The notes beneath the pieces were generated by a model. It was not told the DNA's origin. It saw nothing but the letters and a program-made list of their open reading frames with translations, and searched no databases. Source: Nemertoderma westbladi (taxonomy: Eukaryota > Xenacoelomorpha > Nemertodermatida > Nemertodermatidae). Taken from it: DNA of 27,565 nt. Made by a program: the position numbers and the translations under genes. Positions 8,935 through 18,482 of this stretch are shown piece by piece. The DNA lies in contig JAUCBJ010006590.1 in NCBI GenBank assembly GCA_032718475.1, forward strand, positions 1-27,565, given 5' to 3'. Numbering within the stretch: position 1 is the first letter of the stretch; the number at the start of each line of letters is the position of its first letter.

Positions 8935-9120
8935 AGCTAACAAACACAAATGACAGAAATAAAGATAATCCATGATTAGGACAAAATTACAGTAAAATTA
9001 AATTTCAATATGAAGGTAATTTACGTACGTACTGTAATGTAATATATACACGTTCTGTTATACAGTCTGCATTGTCTTATACATATTCAGATATTATAAA
9101 CAATTGGTTTTCGCAATATG

Positions 9121-9420
9121 GCTGGCAAGTTACGCAGTTGCGTTTTAGGGCGGGAATAAAATATAAATAAAAAATAGATTAATTAATTAAAGATACAATT
9201 CGATAAAATATTAATAAAAAAAATAGATTAATTAATTAAAGATACAATTCGATAAAAAAAATAAATATTAAGTCAAGACAAGAAATATATTCCTCGAACC
9301 AGCCACATATGTAATGTAATCATTAGATTCACAGTATATTTCTAAATTCATTGCAGTATTCGAAGATTCTGCCAAGTTACGCAATTGCATTTTAAAGCCG
9401 GGAAAAAAAAATTTAAATAA
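9121..9420 (+). repeat. AT-rich direct repeats
   Basis: Two layers. The first is a ~46-bp tandem pair (about 9163-9207 and 9211-9257) sharing AGATTAATTAATTAAAGATA and CAATTCGATAAAA. The second is a direct repeat of the upstream segment: GGCAAGTTACGCAGTTGCG (from about 9124) recurs as GCCAAGTTACGCAATTGCA (from about 9371), both followed by TTTTA and a GGGAATAAA-like word. Confidence 0.8.
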
Positions 9421-10115
9421 ACTTATATAATAATGCTTTAATTATATTTATAAAAATCATAGATGTATAAAAATCGCAGGTGTGGAAATAAAATATATGA
9501 ATAAAATTCGAGAAAAATTAAGATACTATAGGTATGTATCAAGGGTTAAAAGTTTGATGGAATTAAAATGAAATACTTAAAAGAAGTATCTATCAACTGA
9601 AAATAAAAGGCTGTTATCTTGACGTGCGGGAGAGTCGTCATAAATAGGCCTACCGGTACCTGGGTACCGGTACAGCAGTAACAGTTTAGTTGTGCCAGGC
9701 TGCCAAAATGTTGTACAAGTCCTTCATCCTTCTGTCCTTGTTAGTGTGGTCTGGTAGTATATAGGCATACTGCTGTACTGCACAACTGCAGTACCGGTCC
9801 GGCTGACCGGTAGCTGTAAATTACTTTGCTAGCAGGCTAGTTGTATACATCCACCGCCACCGGCTGTCCGTCCGGAGTAGTAGACCGGACTTACTTTTAT
9901 GCTGCCAGCTTATTGTGCTGAATTCTGGTCAATTTTCGCAAATTTCGATCATTACACAGTCTGACAGTTACGGGATTGCAGATTGGGGATGCTGCGCCAT
10001 TACCAGATTCCAGCGGTCATTCCAGTGCTAGTGCAGTTCACAGTTCTGCCCCGCAGACGCAGCCCCGGCAGCCCGGCTGCCCGGCCCTTCCTTACTCCTG
10101 TATTCGCGTTGACTG
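9421..10115. other. Intergenic, rich in ACCGGT/GGTACC words
   Basis: No gene seen. Between about 9640 and 9900 there are repeated palindromic words (TACCGGTAC, GGTACC, ACCGGTCCGG). Short ORFs near 9976-10264 overlap on both strands and run into the DNA transposon. Confidence 0.45.
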
Positions 10116-10129
10116 GTTGACCGGTGACG

Positions 10130-10314
10130 GGTGCTTAGATCGTGGCTTTTCCAGTTAACATTATTCCATTTTGTATAAAACAAGTGATGTGGTTGGAGAA
10201 ACCTGCTAGGGGCTGCTACTAAGCAGCAACCAATCACGTTAATCCTGTTTAACACAAGAGTCAATGAGAATGGAATATTGCTAACATGAAAAAGTTCAGG
10301 TTGACATTATTCCA
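10130..10314 (+). repeat. Left TIR of long-TIR element 1
   Basis: A 185-bp arm pairing with 11421-11601. It also holds smaller inverted words (GTTAACATTATTCCA and TGGAATATTGCTAAC) that could act as transposase-binding repeats. Confidence 0.9.
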
Positions 10315-10715
10315 AAGTATTCAGATATTACAGCAATTAAGCTGCTACCTGCTAGTGTTAGTCAGTTAGTAATCGAGTAAGCCATATAATATTATATGGT
10401 CTGATGGTACAATACCAGGCATAATATATGCACAGATGCAAGAAAAAAAAACGTATGTACTGTAGTTTAAGTGGATTAGTTTAATTACAATGATGTAAAC
10501 TGTAAATTAAATATTTATAGTTAAGTCTGTAAGTCCGGTTTAGTAAATAAACATACTGCTGTACTGTACTTATACAATATCCTGATATCTCATTGAAGTA
10601 CTTGCCACGTAGAAATATTCAATGTGGGCAAAATGCAGGTCTCACATATCAGTTCATCACCCCGAATCTCGTGTTGCGTTTTATTCACACAACTTTTATG
10701 ATACCAACCACTTCG

Positions 10716-10945
10716 TGCAAACGGGGTGTAAATGCTACGCCGTAACGCCGACAGCCAACGCTGACAACCATTATTAAAGCCAATTAATGTTATTTATTAA
10801 TTGAGGGAAAGGAACAGGTTACAGTGGAAAGGTTAGTCTAACCAAAACAATAAACGAGAGTTACGAACTCAGGTTACATTTTCATATTTGCTGTTGTCGG
10901 CAGTGGTTGCCGGTTGTCGGCGTAGTGTTTACACCCGTGCAAACG
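10716..10945. repeat. Nested inverted repeat inside element 1
   Basis: The left arm, about 10712-10765 (GCAAACGGGGTGTAAATGCT, then CGCCGACAGCCAACGCTGAC), pairs with the right arm, about 10895-10945 (GGTTGTCGGCGTAGTGTTTA, then CACCCGTGCAAAC), with small bulges. The loop holds the GGGAAAGGA repeat. It may be a separate small MITE nested in the larger element. Confidence 0.7.
10801..10855 (+). repeat. Dispersed GGGAAAGGA repeat, copy 3
   Basis: Contains TTGAGGGAAAGGAACAGG, GTTACAGTGG and CTAACCAAAACAATAAACGA. It matches the minus-strand copy at 5555-5612 almost throughout. Confidence 0.8.
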
Positions 10946-11420
10946 CTACATACTATCCATTCAATTGGTCCAAGACTCCAAGGTCTGTCTGTAGCATTCC
11001 CGAAACGCGAGTAGCAAAAACAACAATGCTGGCAGGCTGGACAACGTTTCGCTGTTGGTTCTCCTTTTATCAATTTTTTGTTTGTGTCTCGATAACACAG
11101 AGGTTGTTGTGTACTTATTATCTGATTATCGCATAAATTACATTCCACTACTTTTTTAATCGTCTCATTACTGTTCCCATGCTGCCATGTAACTACTGTA
11201 CCATGAGAAAGAATAAGGCCCCTTTAAGGCTTAAAGTATTGAATTAACAAAACCTGATATCTATCTTAATAATGATATTTGCTGTACCTACTGTTCTTCT
11301 GCCTGACGCCTGAATGCTTTCGGTATAACTTGTATGATGAAACAGACAAGGCCAGTCTCAAGCAAGGGTAGGTGTAGGGCCTAACAGCCTAATAGAATAG
11401 TGAATACAGATACTGAGATA

Positions 11421-11601
11421 TGGAATAATGTTAACCTGAACTTTTTCATGTTAGCAATATTCCATTCGCATTTACTCAGTGTTAAACAGGATTAACGCGA
11501 TTGGTTGCTGCTTAGTAGTACATAGCAGCTTTCTCCAACCACATCACATGTTTTATACAAAGTGGAATAATGTTAACTGGAAAAGCCACGATCTAAGCAC
11601 C
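11421..11601 (-). repeat. Right TIR of long-TIR element 1
   Basis: A 181-bp reverse complement of the left TIR, ending ...GATCTAAGCACC, followed after one base by the direct flanking repeat GTTGACCGGTG. Confidence 0.9.
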
Positions 11602-11613
11602 AGTTGACCGGTG

Positions 11614-12258
11614 CCGGCTGCTGGTTCAGCATATTCAGATATTCCTGTATTCAGATATTTAAGTATTTCATTTGCAAATTGAAATGCTATACAGATCGCG
11701 TTCGGCAGTTCTGTGCAAATGTAGTAATGTACCGGTCAGTCGTGCACATTACCAATTTTGGCATATTTCCAATATTGGTACCGCGTACCGGTAGCCTAGT
11801 TTTACTTCCAAAATTGGCAGCCGTCTGCCAATATTGGCATTTTTCTTCGAGGTTGCATTCAATTTTGTGGAAATGCAATTTTTTCACAAGCTTATTCAAA
11901 TCATAATAAATAAAGTAAATTATTGACCGTGCGGAAATTTTTTTGGCCGTGCTGTAAATTTTTTGTGACATAGGCCTAAAATACAGAAATACATACACTA
12001 TAATACTGCAGCTGCATATAGAATACTGCTGTACTGTATGTAATGAGTGAAATATGTATGTAATGAAACATATCCCCCATGACTCCCCCTCCCCCCACCC
12101 CCTGTATTGAGTTGATGGTACCTACAAGAGACATGTATTCATTTAAATACTGCATGATATCGTATTCAAATTCGACAAACTTATGTCCCATAGAATGTGA
12201 TAATGAGATACCAAAATAAAAGTATGGGGAAGGATTTGGATATTTTAATTATATTAAG
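11614..12258. other. Intergenic, no gene seen
   Basis: The words CCAATATTGG, CCAAAATTGG and GCCAATATTGGCA recur between 11750 and 11845. Overlapping ORFs on both strands (11604-11998) have no recognisable motif and are not listed. Confidence 0.45.
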
Positions 12259-13275
12259 GCTGGGGTACCCCCCAGGTCGAAGGAAAAAACGAAAATAAAT
12301 ATTATGGTGTATAATTGTCCAGTTTTTTATGGCGGTTCCAAATCCGAAAACGGCTTGGCTGTATCTTTTTTCGTTTTCGAGTTACAGCTGATATAACGAC
12401 TCGAGTTTTTCATTTTTTCAACTAAATAGAGATACTTATTTGAGACAGACGACAGCAGACAACCGACAGCCAACAGCGGAAACCCGACAGGGTTCAACCG
12501 ACAGTCGGCAATCGATAGGGTTCAACTGACAGCAGATATCCGACAGGGTTCAACTGACAGCAGACAACCGACAGGGTTCAACTGACAGCAGACAACTGAC
12601 AGCAGACAACCGACAGCATACAAACGACAGCAGACGACTGACAGCAGACAACCGACGGCAGACAACCGACAGCAGACAACCGACAGGGGGCAACTGACAG
12701 CCAACAACCGAGAGCCACCTTTCTAGCTTTTGTGATAGGGGTCCACAACGTCGCTTTCGTCTCATAAATCAAATTCAATTCGATTCAGCGCCTCAGAATT
12801 TGTCAGAAAAAATGTTTTAATAGTATTCAGAGTGTTTATAATTTTTGAAATATTGAAATATCTTTTATTTTTTTTAATTTTGACCATTTTCTCGAGATAC
12901 TAATTTATCATATGATAAATGTATCTGCTTAGTCAATTTTTCATCAAACGCCCCAATTTTGGTCTCATTTTGATGACTTCCGTATTACCCACCAAAGTTA
13001 TGCTTTTTGAGTAAATCGAAATATCCATTGACCGTTTATTTTCACCATATTTTTGAAAAATTACCTTTTTGATGTCATTGACCTCAAAATTTTTAAAAAG
13101 TTGAATAAAATTTAAAAAAAACCAACTTTTGTACATAAAAAGCATAACTTTTATGTAATTTGATGCGCTGAATCCGAATATGTTGGTTTCGAACAATTTT
13201 AAGTCGATGCCAAGGAGTAGATACGTTTTTTTCAAAAAAACATGAAAGTTCCAGTGGTCGCCGCTAGGGGGTATA
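12259..13275. repeat. AT-rich dispersed repeat, copy B
   Basis: The first ~140 bases resemble 7442-7565. The body is low-GC with long A and T runs and no coding capacity. It is interrupted by a minisatellite at 12440-12715. The distal end has GTCGCCGCTAGGGGG (13258-13272), the counterpart of CGCCACCTAGCGG at the end of copy A. The extent is uncertain. Confidence 0.4.
12440..12715 (+). repeat. Degenerate GACAGCAGACAACC minisatellite
   Basis: A run of ~14-bp units built on CAACCGACAGCAGA, with some longer units (GACAGGGTTCAACTGACAGC). GACAG recurs throughout. All three minus-strand frames are open across it (leucine/serine/cysteine-rich translations), as expected of repeats without stop words. 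These are not genes. Confidence 0.9.
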
Positions 13276-14299
13276 TGTAAAGTAGCACTTTTGAAAATTG
13301 TGCTAATCCGAGGTGTTACTTAAACGAACGAAAGTAGTGGGTGGGTGAAATGGAAATAAGGATACAGAGACGGAAAACCTTAAAGACAAATTGTTTTTCT
13401 TTGTCTGTTGTTTTATTCCAAAAGTGTAACATTACGAAACAACTACTTAAGAAACACTGCATGTAAATTTTTGTTGTCAAGTAAAGTGTACATTTTTTGA
13501 AATTACTCAAATGTTACAATATTAATTATAGAAAGAATATTAAAGACTACTTCAGTTGGCCTACAGTAGTCCTTGTATTTATGTCCTACGTTCTACATTA
13601 CTACATACTACGTACTGTGGTCCGGTATACTTCTATGCTACAGTATGTCTGAATGAATAATAACTAGCTGTATGTTTATGTTATGTTTATTAATATCGCC
13701 AGAATAACAATAAAATATTAATTTTTGCACATATGTACGTACACGTACAGTAGATTAAAATAAAATGAACACATATCTGGCAAATGACTCTAATAAGCGT
13801 ATGTATGTACTTTTGTAATAAAAATACGGATAATGGTATTCAGGTGAAATTAGTAAAATAATTAAAATTATAGTTTATTTACAGTACTTACAGTTGGTGC
13901 ATATTAATTATTCTAAAAAATGAAATTACAGTAAAATTAAATTAAAAACCGGCAAAGCATACTCAGGTTCAAGGGCTTCAACAACATACAGTACTAAAAG
14001 CAAACATATTAATAAGGGACACGTTTACAATACTCTATATATAGGATACAGCACAAAAATACGTACAGTAGTTATACGGAACATAAATTTGGTACCGTAG
14101 GTATGTCGCATAAGTAAAATATTACTGCTGAAATAAAACGTGCAAAGTAAAGCAACTACAAAAGATAGGACAACAATTAAACATAAAAAAAACACTATTA
14201 TAAATTTAACACAAAAAAATTTGGGATTGAAAAAATTAAAATAATAGGTACTGTAGCTAGATTTTAATAAAGATATCGTTGTATCCGAAAGATATCGCT
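13276..14299. other. AT-rich intergenic, no gene seen
   Basis: Strongly A/T-rich with scattered TACAGTA and CGTACGTA words. No ORF of note and no repeat I could delimit. Confidence 0.5.
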
Positions 14300-15195
14300 T
14301 TCGCTACTGCCACTTGGCGCACAGGAGAGGAGTATCACTATTCATTTTAAGGGAAATTTCGCAGTCTAGTCTATTTTTGAATGTGTTCAAGCATGGAGTA
14401 CCAAGGGTATTACGTGCATTAACAACACTTTCCGGTAATGGTAAAGGATTCCAAATGTTTACAACGCTGTCTGTAAAGTTGTTGCATCTCCTTTGAGTCC
14501 TACAGTTCGATCTTTTGTACAGCACCAAGGGAAAGCATCGTTGTGAGTATTGGAGGTGTTCGGAACGAAACTGAAAGAATTACTTCGTTCAATTTTGTCA
14601 ATCCCGTTGATCTGTTGATAAACTTGTATATTGTTATAAGGTCGACTAGTACACGGCGATATATTAATGTCGGTAGTTTGAGTGCACGTAGTCGGTTTTC
14701 ATATGACAACTCAGCCAGAGATAGGACAAGGCGAGTGACACGGTGTTGTACTTGTTCAAGACGATCCATATACTGTATCATGTTGGAGGTATGGATGGCG
14801 ACCAAACTACTGTGTCGTATTCAAGGAGAGGCCGAACAAGGGATTTGTATAACAGGGTCTGAGGGTAAACATCGGAGCTTCCAAATATGTAAAAGTTATT
14901 CGTATTATATGGACGACTCGCATGGCACAGACAGCAGTCTTTGTGCAGTGAGCTGTGAAGGACAAGTCTGGTGTAAATGTAATTCCAAAATCGCGTTCCT
15001 CGGTTGCCGATAAAATTGTCCGTCCATTCATTTGTGTAAAAAGTTGCTTGGGGAATTCTAGAACCTAGATGCATGACCTTGCACTTGGAGTCATTAAACT
15101 GCAATTTCCAATGGTTACAACATTCCACTAGCGTCTAGATCAGCCTGTAAGGCCTGTGTGTCAGTAATAAATTGTTTCATTATCAATAGTGCCAT
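14300..15195 (-). mobile_element. CR1-like non-LTR retrotransposon remnant (RT C-terminus)
   Basis: Minus-strand frames, switching several times, spell the end of a CR1/Jockey-type RT in order: DTQALQADLDAS (15175), NHWKLQFNDSKCKVMHLGS (15110), ERDFGITFTPDLSFTAHC (14980), LLYKSLVRPLLEYDTVVWSP (14850), MDRLEQVQHRVTRLVL (14760), ENRLRALKLPTLIYRR and DLITIYKF (14680), then VVNIWNPLPLPESVVNA (14460). The catalytic ADD block is missing, and at least three frameshifts are needed. Its upstream end is only a few bases from the second long-TIR transposon, which may have inserted at its edge. Confidence 0.8.
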
Positions 15196-15201
15196 TGCCA
15201 T

Positions 15202-15380
15202 GGCTTCCTGGAAAACACGCAACGGCGCAACAGTGCAACAGCCCAATAACCAATGAACAACATTGGCGCAACAGCGCAACAACCTAAGATTGGTTTATAC
15301 ATTCCACTCTAATTCTATTGGCTTGTACATTCTGTTGCGTTCTATGACATTCCATTTCTGTTGCGCCGATGGCGCAACAG
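15202..15380 (+). repeat. Left TIR of long-TIR element 2
   Basis: Contains about eight GCAACA/TGTTGC words in both orientations, among them GGCGCAACAGCGCAACAAC. At the inner end is a near-palindrome built on TGTTGCGCC/GGCGCAACA. Such dense repeats are plausible transposase-binding sites (inference). Confidence 0.93.
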
Positions 15381-16350
15381 AGTATTTCTACTCAGTATGC
15401 ATAAACTTTTGTTCTTATAAAACATAAAATGTTGTTATAGAAGAGTGAACAGTTATTGGTGGCGTGGTTATTTGCAATTATTGCCGTTTCTAATTCAGTG
15501 TATTTAAATGTAAATTGTTGATTTCATTAGTTATTTGTTTTATTGTATAATTTTAATAAAAAGAGAGTTCAATTCAATCCAATGCAGAGCTATACCGAGC
15601 TAAAACCGTCCTATACCAAACTATAGTGATGCCATAGAGCTATAACGACATATACCGGGCTAATAACGACCTACACCGTAGAGTGTAGCTTTATTCGAAA
15701 TATTTCACGATGAACGAGGTGTATTATTTTGAAGTAATATCCTCTACGCTATGGTGGAGTTTTTAACCGAACTGAGTTGCTTCGTCCATCGTCCCGGCTC
15801 CGGATATCCGAAACTTCCACGGGATGATATCAAGGCAATAAAACAGAACACAAATAATCCGCTATGCAAATGTAAACCCATTTTGCACTTGGAACTGGAA
15901 TAGAAAAGTAGAAACTCAGTGAGTCCTTGGTAATGGTGATAATTGTGATGCTAGAATTATTAATCTCTCTACCGGCCCTGTACAGCGGGTTGTAATCACA
16001 ACGGTAACACTAAATAATATCAGTTAGGCGCGCAGACTAGACAAACCTACACTTTGCTTAGGTTTGCACGGAAACCGGCACAGGTAGTCAGCCTACTGCT
16101 AAACAGAGCATCTTGACGGGACACACACACACTGCACTGCTGCACACGGGTGTACATACACTGTACTGCTGTATGTAGACCTACACCTACTGACATACCA
16201 TACAACTGTACAAGGAATGAAAGAGTCTGCCTGTGCGTTGCCAACACTACAGCACTACCTGATAGCCTGACTACTGGCTGTCAGCTGATGCAATAACCAG
16301 TATTTTCATGTATTTCTGTATTTTTAGGCCTAACTTCTCATGTTCTCTGC

Positions 16351-16529
16351 TTGTTGCGCCATTGGCGCAACAGAAATGGAATGTCATAGAACGCAACAGA
16401 ATGTACAAGCCAATGGAATTAGAGTGGAATGTATAAACCAATCTTAGGTTGTTGCGCTGTTGCGCCAATGTTGTTCATTGGTTAGTGGGCTGTTGCGCCG
16501 TTGCGCTGTTGCGTGTTTTCCAGGAAGCC
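16351..16529 (-). repeat. Right TIR of long-TIR element 2
   Basis: Reverse complement of the left TIR with about six differences. The inner palindrome TGTTGCGCCA-T-TGGCGCAACA is perfect here. Confidence 0.93.
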
Positions 16530-16538
16530 CATTGCAAT

Positions 16539-17263
16539 AGTATAAGTCGTTTTTGTTTTATTCACTGTTCAACTTTATCCTGTTTTATTATGTGCAGTTT
16601 TATTTATACGCTTCTATGACAGCGGTGTCTCCATCCAAATAATATAATATATTATAAATATAGCTTATACAGTACAATACAGCAATATGTAAATAAATAA
16701 ACTGATTGATCAGCTGATAGCTGGAACTGTGATAGCCTACTGGCCTACATGCCTACTTCATAACAGCATAAGGTAAAATACGTAAATAAATGACCAGTTG
16801 CAATCAGCTAGCATGAAGTGAATTTCCATTCTGCCTCCTGCATGCAGGCATGGCCTGTTGTTATTGTGCGGTACTGGTAGTGTGCATGATTGTGGCTGAT
16901 GACAAAGCATTTCCTAAAGAATGCGCCTTATACGTGAATAATAAGCCTTACCATTGTGTTTAGTATAAGTCATAGCTCTGTTTAACTAGATAGAGCGCCA
17001 CGTCCTAAAGGAACTGTTAATATTTCCCAAAAGTGAATAATATTAGTCAGAAATTATTTATTAACGATCAATCGAATAATACAGTAAGCTTACACTGCAA
17101 TAACAATCTAAGCCCTCCGAATCCAGTCTCCCGGGTATATCCAGCGGGTGAATGGACGCGCACTAGGCTGGCTTCAGCTAATGTTGTGTTTATTGGTATT
17201 AAATACTTGTCATTTACTAAAAGTCTATTTATAAACCAAAAGACATATAAATTTTAGCAGGTT
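16539..17263. other. Intergenic, no gene seen
   Basis: AT-rich up to about 17090, then slightly more GC-rich. There is no recognisable BEL/Pao RT N-terminus and no LTR here, so the pol remnant that follows starts abruptly. Confidence 0.5.
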
Positions 17264-17296
17264 AAACTGCTAAAGGTCTTCAAAAGCGCGTACACG

Positions 17297-17794
17297 ATGA
17301 CTGTGGATGTAAGAGATACAGTAGAGGGGAAGGAGGGGAAGTATAGCGCCAAAGCGGTCGATATGATTCGACGCGGCTTCTATGTAGACGACGGAATGGA
17401 GTCTGGAAACACGGTTAAAGAATTACTGGATACAGGGCGTTAGGTTCGCGACATCCTGAAGGGATCTGGGTTTAACCTGACCAAGTTCCAATCCAGCTCA
17501 GAGGAGTTTATCAAAGCCATAGAGGACAGACAACCGGAGTCGACCATGGATAACCCCACAACAGCCAAGGGACAGGACATGGCGAACAAGAGAGTAGAGT
17601 CTCAGCAGAAGGCACTGGGGATTGTGTGGAACCATGAGACAGACGAGTTCAAGTATCAACTGAGCCAGGAGGGCGCGTACATCCACACAAAGAGGGGCTA
17701 TGTATCGTACATAGCAAGGATATACGATCCTCTAGGCCTAGCATCCCTACTGTTAGTCACGGGGAACAGATACTTAAGAAAGTATATAAGTTAA
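17297..17794 (+). pseudogene. BEL/Pao RT C-terminal part
   Basis: A single frame with one in-frame TAG (17441). RRGFYVDDGMESG carries the YVDD catalytic motif of the RT palm. It is followed by GFNLTKFQSSS (thumb side), KALGIVWNHETDEF and TKRGYVSYIARIYDPLGLAS, the strongly conserved BEL/Pao stretch linking RT and RNase H. The frame ends just after LLVTG because of an indel, and the reading continues in another frame as KLKDEWDTEVPEE. The N-terminal half of the RT is absent. Confidence 0.85.
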
Positions 17795-18472
17795 AGGACG
17801 AGTGGGATACAGAGGTCCCGGAAGAAATCAGCAAGCAGTGGAGTAAGTGGACGGGGAGTTTAGAACAGATGGGGACGTACAGCATGCCACGCGTGTATTT
17901 CCCGGATGGGGACATGACGGATCTGGATCTACACATGTTCTCCGATGCATCATTGGAAGCATACGGAGCGGCACTCTACCTTGTACAATGAAAGGGGGCT
18001 CATAAGCACAGACTTGCATTCAGCAAAGCAAAGTCGACGCCGCCATATTCAGCATCGGTCCCTAAACTCGAATTGACAGCTGCAAGATTAGGAGTAAGGG
18101 CCACAGCCTACTTGATGGACACTATTCCCAACATAGTGGAAACACACTACTGGACGGACTCCATGGTAGTGCTTGGTTGGCTGCACAATGAGAAGACGAG
18201 ATACCCTATATTCGTCGCGAATAGGGTAGACGAAATAAGGGGACGACAGAGTTGTGAAGGTGGCACTACTGCCCAACGGACGAGAACCCAGCAGACTTGT
18301 TATCGAGGGGCGTGGCGCGCCACACTTTCTTAAAGAAGGAAGTGTTGTGGCAGCACGGGCCACAGTTCCTGAACAATAGGATGGCCTGGCCACCGATGAA
18401 GAAGGTGGACCCGGGCTCAGAGGAAGTAGCACCAGGGGAAGAGGGAGAAGATTCAGAAGGAGAAGAGATATA
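17765..18472 (+). pseudogene. BEL/Pao RNase H region
   Basis: The frame continues from the RT after a frameshift. MFSDASLEAYGAALYL, PKLELTAARLG and YWTDSMVVLGWL hold the Asp, Glu and Asp expected of a retroelement RNase H. A TGA (17989) falls after ALYLVQ. Near 18250 the frame changes again into RWHYCPTDENPADLLSRGV and EVLWQHGPQFL, a conserved BEL/Pao ending, then an acidic tail and TAA near 18470. The integrase frame begins 10 bases on. Known role: removes the RNA strand during reverse transcription. Confidence 0.85.
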
Positions 18473-18482
18473 ATATAGTCAG

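Larger units (their letters stand above)
10116..11613. mobile_element. Non-autonomous DNA transposon with ~183-bp TIRs (Mutator-like?)
   Basis: The terminal inverted repeats at 10130-10314 and 11421-11601 are about 90% identical by eye and start GGTGCTTAGATCGTGGC. Outside them the same 11-mer, GTTGACCGGTG, lies in direct orientation at 10116-10126 and 11603-11613, so it looks like a target-site duplication, though 1-3 extra bases separate it from the TIRs. Long TIRs and a 9-11-bp duplication fit Mutator-like elements best (inference). The ~1.1-kb interior has no ORF longer than 88 codons and no transposase motif. It contains a nested inverted repeat and a copy of the GGGAAAGGA repeat. Confidence 0.8.
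15193..16538. mobile_element. Non-autonomous DNA transposon with 179-bp TIRs (Mutator-like?)
   Basis: TIRs at 15202-15380 and 16351-16529 begin GGCTTCCTGGAAAACACGC and are about 96% identical by eye. They are flanked directly by 9-bp near-identical repeats, CATTGCCAT (15193-15201) and CATTGCAAT (16530-16538), a target-site duplication with one change. TIR length and 9-bp duplication suggest a Mutator-like (or Merlin-like) element. The interior (~970 bp) has only ORFs of ≤66 codons, so it is non-autonomous. An internal stretch, 15586-15680, repeats GAGCTATA.CG.. and CTATACC words. Confidence 0.87.

Noticed and set aside
8658-8975. Polyproline ORF (and a polyglycine ORF opposite)
   Set aside because: Created by the (C)24 tract; no start context or domain, and it lies in a dispersed repeat.
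10882-11148. Transposase inside long-TIR element 1
   Set aside because: The overlapping 82- and 88-codon ORFs show no DDE or zinc motif and are on opposite strands.
12440-12715. CRISPR-like array
   Set aside because: Units are short and degenerate with no unique spacers, so it is a minisatellite.
12522-12778. Three overlapping minus-strand ORFs rich in Leu/Ser/Cys
   Set aside because: They are translations of the GACAGCAGACAAC minisatellite in all three frames.
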